In this document: piece by piece, positions 1-8,645 of the stretch | How positions within the stretch are numbered: the first letter of the stretch is position 1 | Layout: each line of letters starts with the position of its first letter | Assembly (NCBI GenBank): GCA_036244855.1 | Contig: BQKZ01009374.1 | Coordinates: 1 to 13,317, forward strand | Direction: 5' to 3' | DNA length: 13,317 nt | DNA from: Temnopleurus reevesii | Lineage: Eukaryota > Echinodermata > Echinoidea > Temnopleuroida > Temnopleuridae | Notes under the pieces: generated by a model | Database searches by the model: none | Seen by the model: only the letters and a program-made list of their open reading frames with translations | What the model was told of the DNA's origin: nothing | Position numbers and translations under genes: made by a program

Positions 1-702
1 TTCATACTCACAAAATGGTCCTGTGCCATCAAATGAGCTCACATTTAACAGGCTTAATTAACAACTTAAGCCATTAAGCACAATGGATTTGGAGCTAGCA
101 GAGCATCCTAATTATAGGACCAGGCAATTAACTTTCCAACCATCCCAATTCCCCCCCAGATATTAATGTTCTTATTGTTGTTTTATGTTGGTCGGTATGG
201 AAGACAATTGGAGGTTTGATAAAAATAATAATAAAGAATAAAATATAAATACATAAATGTATAAGCTGAAAACAGTTGAATCAGAAGTTTGAACATGACT
301 GCGATAAAAATGTAGTGTTTTTTAATAATTGATCTCTGACTAAACGAAGGTTTACTTTTTAATAACTATTTCAATCTTTAATTATCTTTTTCAATGGGAA
401 AACTTATATATGTTGTTTAGTTTAATAATTCCTCAAGTCGTTTGCTCTAAGGCACTCTATCTTTTGTTTGTTATCTATCTTTCGTCTGTACAGCTTTAAC
501 AGTATGAAAAGTCTGTTAAATCTTTAACAAATTTGATGTCAAAACAATTCAGAAACTTCTGCTCAATGTAAATTCATCTTTCAAAATCTACATAATATCT
601 GTATCTAAAAAAATACTAAAAACAACAAAACTGAGAAATTAATGCGTCTCTCAATGAGTTTGATAAAACATGAAAGATAAACCATTGTGACGCTTGTTAA
701 TA

Positions 703-722
703 ATCCTGGGGCACTCCAGGAT
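703..722. repeat. Short perfect hairpin (7-bp stem)
   Basis: ATCCTGG at 703-709 pairs perfectly with CCAGGAT at 716-722 across the 6-nt loop GGCACT. It stands out because the surroundings are AT-rich. No T-run follows and no gene is adjacent, so there is no reason to call it a terminator. Chance is a reasonable alternative. Confidence 0.4.
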
Positions 723-1750
723 CAAATATTGTCATATTTAAAATCCTCTTAATCCCTTGATCAAAATAAATCATGATCTTTTAATGCTTGCTTAGAAGAA
801 CAATACAATCCCATTTATAAATATTCTTAAAGCATATTGAAACAAAAGAAGGCATAATAGCCAATAATCAGAACAATAGTCAATTAAAAAAAGTATCAAA
901 AATAAGAATTTTTAATGCATAAAACACTATATTTGTTTTGAAAATGTATTTTTTTTAAAGAAAGAGCAAATTTATCATAGCAGGAAATTGGCAAAGTTCT
1001 TTTATCAACCACCCAACTTTACAATCTTGTCAACTTTTGAACTAACTTCCAAAACAACATCCCCACAATGCAAGGCCATATAATAATTACTACAAACGTT
1101 AACGCCTCTATTGTAACAAAACAGACATATTTTTAAATGTTACATGTTACCTTCAGAAAGATGACAGACTCGATCTAACTTCCCTTGAACAAAGTAAGAC
1201 AAGGAAGAGATAATCATTACCGGTAGAGGTCGAATGGATGATGAAATTTGATACTTCCTCTCCGTTTAAACATGGTTTAAGAGGTGGGTGAAACATCCTA
1301 ATTAGGTTTTTGTTCAGGGCTATTATCTCACAATAAATGCTTCCTTTTGGAACCTTTTTCGGTTAAGCACAATAATTGTCTTGTAATAATATCAATGGAT
1401 GTGTGTAATACATGTGTGCACAATGATTCAGATAACTTCGGATTTAGAACAGACTGATGTAGCATATTTTATTTCTCATAGAGATACAGGTAGTATGCAA
1501 TACTACGACAAGGATATAGCCCTTTACAAAAATGGCAGGTTTATTTATAATGGGGTCTACAAATTTTACTTCTTCAGAGATACATACCTCTCTTCAGAAA
1601 TAAGAAAGGAGAAGCAGAAAACCTAATAAACCTATTTAAATATTTGTATTGCATGTAATACTTTCAAAACTTCCATGATAATAGCAATGGAAAGGAAATT
1701 AATAAACTAGAATAAATAATACTTTGGAGAACAAACAATTGAGCTTATAA

Positions 1751-1803
1751 ATACGATTCATTAAATATTGTTTTAATGAATAATTAAACATTAAGTATCG
1801 TAT
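1751..1803. repeat. Nested AT-rich inverted repeat
   Basis: ATTCATTAAA at 1756-1765 is the exact reverse complement of TTTAATGAAT at 1772-1781, giving a 10-bp stem with a 6-nt loop. Outside it, ATACGAT at 1751-1757 is the reverse complement of ATCGTAT at 1797-1803. It may be the decayed core of a small palindromic element or simply a product of AT richness. No target-site duplication was found. Confidence 0.4.
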
Positions 1804-2252
1804 GAATGAAAAAAATTGGTCATGATCATTAAGTATTTATGAAATATTTTTGTTTCCTAATATCTTTCCCGGCTGCTTTTCGTAATGAAGTGTCATAATT
1901 AATGAACTTTACATGCTGGGAGCGCGAAGAGAGGAATTACGTTGAGGTGATTGCAGATGGGTGAAGATATGTCCCAAAGGAGATGGAAAACTGTTTAGCA
2001 GATTTCAATTCTATTTCAGCTGCATCACAAATTCCTCATTCACTAATGGTGGAGAAGATGGAGGCAATGATGATGCAGGCACCTAGATGGGATGGTAGGA
2101 GGAGAAATGTTCATACAGAGTTGCCAACTATTCAGGAATATTGATGAGAAAAGTTTGAGAATTGGCATTTTACATCCTGATTTAACGACAGAACAAAATG
2201 GTTTGTACGGTGTTCGATCTCGCAAGATTGCATCTGATTGAGGCATTCAATT

Positions 2253-2440
2253 ATACTGATAGGAATGCATATTCTCAGAGCAAATAAGCAAAAGAGTGAA
2301 AAGAAGTGCAAAGATGTAAGATATTTCTTATTTTCCTAAACATTTTGAAAATGATCATACTGATAGGAATGTATATTCTCAGACCAAATAAGCAAAAGAG
2401 TGAAGAAAAGTGCAAAAATGTAAAATATTTCTTATTTTCC
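2253..2440. repeat. 84-bp direct duplication, two copies
   Basis: Copy 1 (2253-2336) and copy 2 (2357-2440) are both 84 bp with no indel and differ at 6 positions by eye (about 93% identity). They are separated by a 20-bp spacer, giving a period of 104 bp. Both begin ATACTGATAGGAATG and end ATATTTCTTATTTTCC. The unit is purine-rich on this strand. No open frame runs through both copies, and there are no terminal inverted repeats. This reads as a local segmental duplication or a two-unit minisatellite of fairly recent origin. Confidence 0.9.
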
Positions 2441-3950
2441 GATACATAATTCAACCCAGTAATACAAAATAAGATTTTGGAGAAAATAAGGATATATAAA
2501 TTAAATCCAACGGAAGCATGAAGTTGAATGGAATTTGAATGAACAATTCACAAAAAGAAAGAAACGTTAATGTTTCAAAGTGTGAAAAAAAAAACATCCG
2601 GCATAAAGATAATGAAGAACAAGAGACAGATACATTAAAAATTATATATAGAGAGAGAAATAAAAAAAACGCCCTCCAAAACCGTGGAGATGGTTGAAAT
2701 GCTATGATAAGAAGATGCTTCCTAAATTCACTGGCACCAAAAGTCATCAATTCATGCCAAATCTACGAAATACGACCGGACTACGTCTAAGAGGCTACAG
2801 CCAGGGAATAGCTCACCCAAAATAGATGCACGTAGTCCAAAAACCACGCTTCATGAATTATTCATGAATAATTCCGCTCACTACAAAACAAGTTAAATTG
2901 AGCATGCTAAGTCAAGCCGGGCAGCAGCATGTGCCAAGGTTCAAGTCCAATCTTGGAGTGTTAGGAATGGACAAGCTTGGAGGATTCTCCTGTCTGAGAA
3001 AATACACCCACTCTTGTTGTAAAATCTGTAGTATAAGCCATCAAATAACCATAAAGGAACGCAGATGATAAATATTACGTTGATAAATGCTACTTGACTA
3101 GAAAAAAACATATTCATTCAATAAAAGAAATTATAAAAAAATTGTGATTTAATCAAACCTTCCGTGATTTGCTTCAGAGACCCTGGTATAGCAACAAGCA
3201 CGTTCAAATACTGTTATTCAAATGTCTGCTAATTCTGTAGCACATTACGTCATTTATTTCTTGTTGTGAAAGTTATTGCAACAGTCCCACAAATATACAA
3301 TAACAAAGATGCTCCGTAATTGATGGTAAAATCTGAAAACTATTAGATAATTCGGAATGAATATCCAAATGCTATATTTTAACAAAAATATTTTCATTTT
3401 GTTTTAATCCAAACACATTTTTAAAAGTTTTACCTGGTTATTTCAATCAGAAGATCAACGTCTACCGTCAACGTGTCTTTCATGGATTCGAGGTTGGTTA
3501 TGAACTCCCTTAAATCCAAACAAAACACCTTCGTCCACCTTCAAACTAATGTGTGACTGTCACTTCTTGTACCGAGATATTCCGGACAACGCAAGTGCTC
3601 AAGTAGGCATCATCAAGTTCGATTACAAACCCAGAAATGAATAACTCCCGATTAGAGACCGACTTGTAAACCACTCGGATGGAGAAAACTGCCTTTCTGA
3701 TGCCGCGTATAAATTCTAAGACTGTTAAAAAAAACCTCCTTACAGCATGAGAGGGAGCATGATACTGCTGGGATAAAATTCATCACCAGAATAGAAGCTC
3801 CAAGGCACCCTTATCTTGTAATTTGTACTTTATTAAGTTAGGCGAAACGGTGAAGGGTCTCTCTTTATTTAGCAGGCAACATACCTACGTCAGTACGCTG
3901 GTTCATGTTCCTGTGATCAACTTACTTCTTTTATCCTAAGACCTCACTTA
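2441..3950. other. Non-coding stretch with two small inverted repeats
   Basis: No coding region is supported. The part up to about 2760 is purine-rich on the + strand (for example 44 of 60 bases in 2581-2640), so a 99-codon minus-strand frame at 2451-2750 reads as a Phe/Leu/Ser-rich low-complexity product and is not credible. GGACTACGT (2778-2786) and ACGTAGTCC (2830-2838) form a perfect 9-bp inverted repeat. Beyond 2870 I see only unstructured AT-rich DNA. Confidence 0.55.
2850..2868. repeat. 19-nt perfect palindrome TTCATGAAT-T-ATTCATGAA
   Basis: TTCATGAAT (2850-2858) and ATTCATGAA (2860-2868) are exact reverse complements around the single base at 2859. Read in one direction it is also two TTCATGAA boxes 11 bp apart, about one helical turn, a geometry suited to a dimeric DNA-binding protein. 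It could equally be a chance AT-rich palindrome. No family assignment is possible from the sequence alone. Confidence 0.5.
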
Positions 3951-4740
3951 TCGGCCATCTTGCTACTCCTTCCTTTCGAGCCTACCCCTCGTTTCAACCC
4001 TTTTCCTCTGCTCGCTCTCGTTTTTCCTCCCGATACCTTTGTTTCCAAATCCCCCTTTTCCTTTCCAGCTCACTGCTCTTCCCCATCATTTTTTCTTCCC
4101 TGTTTTTTGTCTCTCTCGCTTTCTTTCTCGTCTTCTCATATTCCCTCCACTCTTCATCCCGCTACTCTATTTGTATTACTCATATACATATCTATATCTA
4201 TATTTAATGTTTTTAGCTGTCTTCACTTTATGTACTTTTAATGTTACTCCCAACCCTAGCGCCCTTTCTACCTGTCTATCTTTCTATTTTGCATCTCTCT
4301 TTTATCCTCCTTCCTAATTTGTCTATCATTCTCCTCCATCTCTACTCTTTGCATCTTTGTTCTGTTTCTGATACCTTATTTCTCTGATCCTCCAGCATCT
4401 TCAAATTTCGAAGTCCCTTCCCTTTTATTCCTATGTACATGTTGAATGTAGGTGCGGTAAATGCTCTTTCAACTTTCCACCCCCTTCTCTCTCTAAATCT
4501 CATCTCCAATATCGTTTCTTCCTCATGAGCTCATACCTATTATGTCATCATGATAGCGAATGATGTCATAGCTCCCATCCTCCGGATCTATCCCAGGTCC
4601 CCACTTGCCCATGTTGCCCTCCCGATGCCTTTTGAACTTCTCCAATCATTCGAATCTTGCTCCTGTTCTTCTACGATATTTTGTATTATTTTGTGCTCAA
4701 ATCTTATCCCAATATCAAGCCCCTATCAGAAAGGTGACTA
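3951..4740. other. Pyrimidine-rich strand block
   Basis: The + strand is markedly C/T-rich: 52 of 60 bases are pyrimidines in 4081-4140 and 50 of 60 in 4261-4320. This explains the overlapping forward frames at 3960-4241 and 4039-4317, whose Phe/Leu/Pro/Ser-rich products are what any C/T-rich strand encodes in several frames. I see no consistent repeat unit, although TTTGCATCT and CTCTGATC-like words recur. Polypurine-polypyrimidine tracts of this kind can form triplex structures; that is general knowledge and nothing here shows it directly. Confidence 0.65.
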
Positions 4741-4892
4741 AACACAGCATGGCGTCTTGCCAACCTCTGATGGCATAGCATATTCCTTAGAGAAATGAGT
4801 GAAAATGACAAAAATGGTTGGTAGAGTGAGAAGCAAAACAAAAATGCAGAAGTGATAAAGATAATAACAGTGTAAAATTGTTAGCTAGTGCC

Positions 4893-5252
4893 TATCACTT
4901 CTTCATGAGAAGCCCCCTTAAGTACTCTGCGAATGCAATAGCATTAACCCAGCTTTAACAGAGCACCTGTCTATCTGATAAAGACATACACTTTTCAAGG
5001 AACAGCTATCACTTCTTCACAAGAAGTCCTTTCAAGCGCTCTATAAATTCAGCATTATTACCCCAGCTTTAGCAGAGCAACTCAATATTACCCCAAGATT
5101 TAACAGCGCACCTATCTAATAAACACATACACTTTTCAAGGAACAGTTATCACGTCTTCACGAGAAGTCCCTTCAAGCGCTCTATAAATGCAGCATTATT
5201 ACCCCAGCTTTAGCAGAGCAGCTACAGTATCTAATAAGCACATCCACTTTTC
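4893..5252. repeat. Tandem repeat, three units of about 105-141 bp
   Basis: Units start at 4893, 5007 and 5148, each with TATCAC(T/G)TCTTCA followed by a GAGAAG-type box, then CAAGCGCTCTATAAA (degenerate in the first unit), ACCCCAGCTTTA(A/G)CAGAGCA, and CACTTTTCA near the end. Units 2 and 3 differ at 4 of their first 73 bases; unit 1 is more diverged. Unit 2 is longer (141 against 114 bp from unit 1) because a 30-bp segment beginning TATTACCCCA is duplicated inside it (5056 and 5086). Each unit contains the small stem CTTCT/AGAAG. I do not recognise the family. It abuts the dispersed-repeat core at 5287 and may be part of a larger composite element. Confidence 0.85.
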
Positions 5253-5286
5253 ATGCAATATATCCCAGCCAGATCCCCATCTACTT

Positions 5287-5352
5287 ATAATAATAATAAT
5301 ATTGGCATTTATATAGCACTCTTACAAAAATATGTATCACAGCGCTTTACAG
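5287..5352 (+). repeat. Core of a widespread TAA-led dispersed repeat
   Basis: A short (TAA)n run at 5287-5300 leads into TTGGCATTTATATAGCACTC and then TATCACAGCGCTTTACAG. I recognise this arrangement (trinucleotide run, GGCATTTATATAGCGC, a spacer, CACAGCGCTTTACA) as a very common interspersed motif in echinoderm and amphioxus genomes. That recognition is from memory and unverified. The copy is lightly diverged (GCACTC where I would expect GCGCTT). A small frame crossing it (5253-5540) merely translates the repeat. Confidence 0.6.
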
Positions 5353-5484
5353 TGGGTTGCGTGCAGTGCATCACCGATAGATTTCTTATCAAAGGAAATA
5401 AACACCATGAATACTGCCCATACTGCAATGGTGGGACTTACAAGCATTATATGACAACGATATTAACACTAAATATAGTATTTC

Positions 5485-5487
5485 TAA
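5485..5487. repeat. Left target-site duplication TAA of the MITE
   Basis: TAA directly precedes the left terminal repeat and is matched by TAA at 5664-5666 directly after the right one. A longer duplication is not supported, because the flanking bases beyond the triplet differ. Confidence 0.7.
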
Positions 5488-5663
5488 GGGGGTGTTGCTC
5501 AAAATCAACTGCAAATCAACTGCAACTTTGCCAATTGTAACGGGCGTTTTTATTCGCGCATGGTATGCACATTTAATAAAACGCCCGTGAAACAATGATT
5601 GTGATTGGCCTGTTCCGATCAACTGCAACTTGCGATCAATTGCAACTTTTGAGCAACACCCCC
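5488..5663. mobile_element. PIF/Harbinger-like MITE, 176 bp, complete
   Basis: The element starts GGGGGTGTTGCTCAAAA (5488-5504) and ends with its exact reverse complement (5647-5663), a perfect 17-bp terminal inverted repeat. It is flanked by TAA at 5485-5487 and 5664-5666. A 3-bp TAA/TTA target duplication and G-rich termini are typical of PIF/Harbinger transposons. A second inverted repeat lies inside, near 5540-5554 and 5575-5588 (ACGGGCGTTTTTATT against AATAAAACGCCCGT, one extra T). The word TCAA(C/T)TGCAA occurs four times in the same orientation, at 5505, 5516, 5619 and 5636. There is no coding capacity, so any movement relied on a transposase in trans. The superfamily call rests only on target site and termini. 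Perfect terminal repeats suggest a fairly young insertion. Confidence 0.85.
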
Positions 5664-5666
5664 TAA

Positions 5667-6600
5667 CTCTAATTAGAAAGCATTATCAGAGGATGAACAT
5701 TAAGAGGAAATGACTTCTAAATTTAGTGTCATCAATGCTCTAACCTAGTTCCCTTTACATAGATTTACCTGATAAACGTTTCAATAATTGCACCTTCCTT
5801 TTATCATTCTTCCTTATCTCACTGATCCGTTCTCCTTTGTCATACTCATAATCTTACAATCTTTTGATTATGACATCGTCCTTTACTCATCCCTCCCAAT
5901 ATCTCTGATCTTCTAATCCTGCACATTATACTTGCAATCCTTCCTACACTTTAAACCTTATATGACACAACACCTTCGATTATCATTTTCATCCCCATTT
6001 TCCATTAGATTTCTTCCATGACATCTAAATAATCACGTCACTAATAATGTCAAATTGTAACGTGCTATGGTACTCTTTTTGCTTTTTAGGGCATTAGAAT
6101 TAAGCTGTATTTTTTATCTTCTTTAACTTTTATCCAATTAATCTTATTGGCTTTCAAACATAACACCTACCTTTGCTAATTAAAATACCTCTAAATGATC
6201 CTCTATTTCATCATTCACATAACTATACCATTTTTGAAAAATCATTTCACCTTTCTTTTCATCATCTTCCTCTCATCCCTACTCTCTTCTTACCTTGCTG
6301 TCCTCGCATCTGAGGCACTCTTCCGCCGATCGACAGCATTTACCACCACCATCTTTCCTCTGCGGGCAAATTCTCCTATTTACAAAATTGTGTCCTCAAA
6401 TCGAAATATATTCAACATCCGGCAATGTACACAGCTTGTCCGCGCATAACAGCGTCGGGAGTCGCCCGAAGCCTCAATTGTCGAAAATGTCACTGGTTTG
6501 CCGGTTGAAAGAGAAGATTTCACAAGTGGTATGCACTACTGCAGAGTGTCTATCAGTTAGAAAACTTCATCGTCGTGCGTCGATCAGGTGATATCGCCCT
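5667..6600. other. Moderately pyrimidine-rich non-coding stretch
   Basis: No repeat or RNA is seen. From about 5760 to 6420 the + strand is again C/T-rich, less so than 3950-4740. Two overlapping forward frames (6195-6449, with a hydrophobic start, and 6295-6591) have no recognisable domain. The second ends at ATCAGGTGATA, which resembles a splice donor (AG|GTGATA), so an unknown exon cannot be ruled out, but nothing else supports one. Confidence 0.5.
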
Positions 6601-7740
6601 TCTTCGCTTGAGAGAGAAGGAGAATGCACCGTGATGAACGGGGATTGCTAGAGAAAATAAACCGAGGATGGATGACGCGACTGACAGAAAATCAGTTGAT
6701 TACGTGAGACTCAAAACAATTCAAGTTGAGGCATCATGCAAGCAATTTTGCTGAAATTGATGTTTTGATGGAATTTACGGAGAAGACGCAGGATCTATGT
6801 CTGTATCCAATGGTAATTGATCCTTTCTTTCAAACCTCTAACTAGATTCACGAATATTGGGTGTCTATTCCTTGTAACTCCTTTGACGATGCAGAGAGAT
6901 AAAAAGGATGTACACCAATCCAGGTCTCAAACCCTCTAGCGGTGATACAAAACCAGACTGCATCCAGACAAGAAAGAACAGGGGTTTTCCTAAAAAATTG
7001 GAGAGTATATTTCATGAAAGATCGATTACAAAGACAGATCAATGTAGAGCTCCCTTGCGTGTGATTCAGTGCAAAAAGCAGAGAACATCCGCAAACCACA
7101 ACCCAGTGTCAGTCCGATGAATAGCAAATGATGAATAGTTTGCCTCCGTCCACCGCTTCTTTTTGTTTCCCTCTTTAAAATGCCAATCTAACTCTTAGCA
7201 TCTCACCGCCGAGTTCAATATCATTCAGCGGGAATAAGTCAGACAGAGGACACAGATAAAGAAAGGCAATCAATCCCAATATTGCTTGTATTCCTCTTTC
7301 TCCATCCGATGATCATAACTCCACTTAGCGATATATCCCAATCATGAGACGCAGACCGTCCTAGCTTAGGAGAGCCAGGCCAATCCAAAAGTTTGATCCA
7401 CGCTCGATGATGAGCACTAAATATACATAAATTACCGTGGTAATGGTCTCTACGAGGTCTAATTGCACCCCATCTTAGGTCTCAGCCTTCGATTCGTTCC
7501 TCTCTCAGCGGGGAGAGTATCTAGTAGACCCTGATTGACGATAACCCCAGACATACAGGAGTCCTAACGAGGGAGAGAGAGAGAAGGAGCAAGTTTGGGT
7601 GCTTGTAGAGCTTGGCTGTGTCCTCTGGCCCACTAATTACATTGAGAATCTAAATACCCCTCTTCCTCTCGCTGTAAATGCTTTGTAACTGTGATGCGCC
7701 AAGCAGACATACGAAGCTCACCCCCAACGTTCAACTTGGA
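6600..7740. other. Repeat-poor, more complex non-coding block
   Basis: This block has a more even base composition and fewer homopolymer runs than its surroundings, and I find no repeat in it. A perfect palindrome ATTACCGTGGTAAT lies at 7431-7444 and a short GA-repeat at about 7568-7584. Small frames on both strands at 6848-7120 overlap each other and match nothing I know. The block is a candidate for conserved non-coding DNA by elimination only. Confidence 0.35.
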
Positions 7741-7747
7741 AACATCT

Positions 7748-7846
7748 CATTGTCAATTTGCATCAGAATTAGACTGTGATTTAAATGGGTCTAAATAATG
7801 AATGAATAATTAACAATTAAAAATAATTATCATTTAGCTTTCATCA
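7748..7846. promoter_or_regulatory. Possible regulatory module: SOX, POU octamer and homeodomain sites
   Basis: CATTGT (7748-7753), a SOX-type core, is followed after 2 bp by ATTTGCAT (7756-7763), a perfect POU octamer on the reverse strand (ATGCAAAT). Within the next 80 bp come AATTAG, ATAATTAA, CAATTAAA and ATAATTAT, all homeodomain-type cores. The octamer is in the opposite orientation to that in the classical SOX2-OCT4 composite. AT-rich DNA produces homeodomain cores freely, so the SOX plus octamer pair is the only notable part. No promoter or gene is adjacent in the window. Confidence 0.25.
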
Positions 7847-7849
7847 TGT

Positions 7850-8287
7850 ATTGCAAGCTGCCAAGCAGTATAATTTGGCCACAAATATTTTCATCTGTAA
7901 ATGATCGATTCAGTACTACTGGGTTATGTTAAAGTAGAATAAATCATTTATATAGAAATTGCAAACATTTTTGCAAATTGCAGGGTCGAAAAGGGCACTT
8001 CATGTATTTACTAAAAAATCAACTATATCCTTGTTGTCACTTGCTTATTTAGCGTAGACACCCAATGACAAATATCCTATGACAAAACCAATGTTTTGGC
8101 ATCACTGTCCAACCAGTAATTGTGTAAAACAAACAGGACACTGGGACCTCTTTTGCTTCCGACCCTTCCTTCCTTTCTATCCACGCAATAAAATAAAGGT
8201 CTGATTAAGCGATAAGGCTCTTTTGCGGTGACCTGCTTTCCTGTTTTACAGCTATAGAGGGCGGGAAACACAAACTATTCAGACACA
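7850..8287. other. Non-coding, nothing distinctive seen
   Basis: AT-rich up to about 8040, then more balanced. A 64-codon minus-strand frame at 8077-8271 has no recognisable similarity. No repeat, RNA or element boundary is visible before the hairpins at 8288. Confidence 0.5.
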
Positions 8288-8346
8288 CCACCCCGTTCGG
8301 GGTGGATCTAAATCCTGTTCGTAAGAATTCGGCAGGGGAAACCCCT
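8288..8346. repeat. Two closely spaced perfect GC-rich hairpins
   Basis: CCACCCC (8288-8294) and GGGGTGG (8299-8305) form a perfect 7-bp stem with a GTTC loop. After a 28-nt spacer, AGGGG (8334-8338) and CCCCT (8342-8346) form a 5-bp stem with an AAA loop. The first hairpin is followed 2 nt later by CTAA. A hairpin near CTRR is a mark of Helitron 3' ends, but the usual gap is longer and no partner end is visible, so this is only a thought. Stable GC hairpins are conspicuous in this AT-rich setting. Function unknown. Confidence 0.55.
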
Positions 8347-8369
8347 CTCAATTTTAATGAAAGATAATA

Positions 8370-8645
8370 CTTATTTTCTACCTAATAAGAATCAGATCTA
8401 TTTTTAGTAGGCCTTTATTCTTCAGGATTTGGAAAAGAATGCATGAGTTGTCAAAACAAAAACAAAATTTTTTTTTCTAAATTCTAAAGAGTCATTTCTA
8501 TTTTGGTAGGCCTTTACTCTTCAGCATTTGGAAAAGAATGCACGAGTTGTCAAAAACAAAATTATTTTCTAAATTCTAAAGAGTCAGTTTGTATTTTTAG
8601 CAGGCCTATATTATTCAAGATTTGGAAAAGGAGGCATGAGCTGAC
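8370..8645. repeat. Tandem repeat, units of about 93-100 bp
   Basis: Units begin at 8399, 8499 and 8592 with TATTTT(T/-)(A/G)G(T/C)AGGCCT, followed by TTCA(G/A)(G/C/A)ATTTGGAAAAG, G(C/A)ATG or similar, and GAGTTGTCAAAA. The first two complete units end in TTTTCTAAATTCTAAAGAGTCA. The third stops after GAGCTGACA near 8645. The stretch from 8370 to 8398 (TTATTTTCTA ... AGATCA-like) looks like the decayed tail of an earlier unit. Spacing is 100 then 93 bp, the difference lying mostly in A and T runs. Non-coding and unrecognised. Confidence 0.85.

Larger units (their letters stand above)
1..2250. other. AT-rich non-coding stretch
   Basis: I see no gene, RNA or mobile element here. The longest forward frame (1399-1626, 75 codons) has no recognisable domain, no codon pattern and no splice context, so I treat it as chance. 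Small palindromes are present: GGCTTAA/TTAAGCC at 51-72, ATCCTGG/CCAGGAT at 703-722, and a larger AT-rich one at 1751-1803 listed separately. The composition is ordinary AT-rich intergenic or intronic DNA with many A and T runs. Confidence 0.6.

Noticed and set aside
2451..2750. Minus-strand frame of 99 codons, the longest in the window
   Set aside because: It is the complement of a purine-rich tract. The product is Phe/Leu/Ser-rich with no recognisable domain.
2938..2948. GGTTCAAGTCC, an exact Pol III B box
   Set aside because: No A box at the right distance and no tRNA fold upstream; a chance match or a very decayed relic.
3960..4317. Two overlapping forward frames of 92-93 codons
   Set aside because: Both lie in the C/T-rich block and give low-complexity Phe/Leu/Pro/Ser products in different frames, as expected from composition alone.
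5253..5628. Forward and reverse frames at 5253-5540 and 5389-5628
   Set aside because: They translate the TAA-led repeat and the MITE. The CPYC-like motif arises by chance.
6195..6591. Two overlapping forward frames, one with a hydrophobic start and one ending at a splice-donor-like AGGTGATA
   Set aside because: No domain, no matching acceptor and no partner exon; a single donor-like word is too weak. Transcript data would be needed to reopen this.
8288..8311. Helitron 3' terminus (hairpin followed by CTAA)
   Set aside because: The hairpin-to-CTRR gap is only 2 nt, the base after CTAA is A and not T, and no 5' TC end could be identified.
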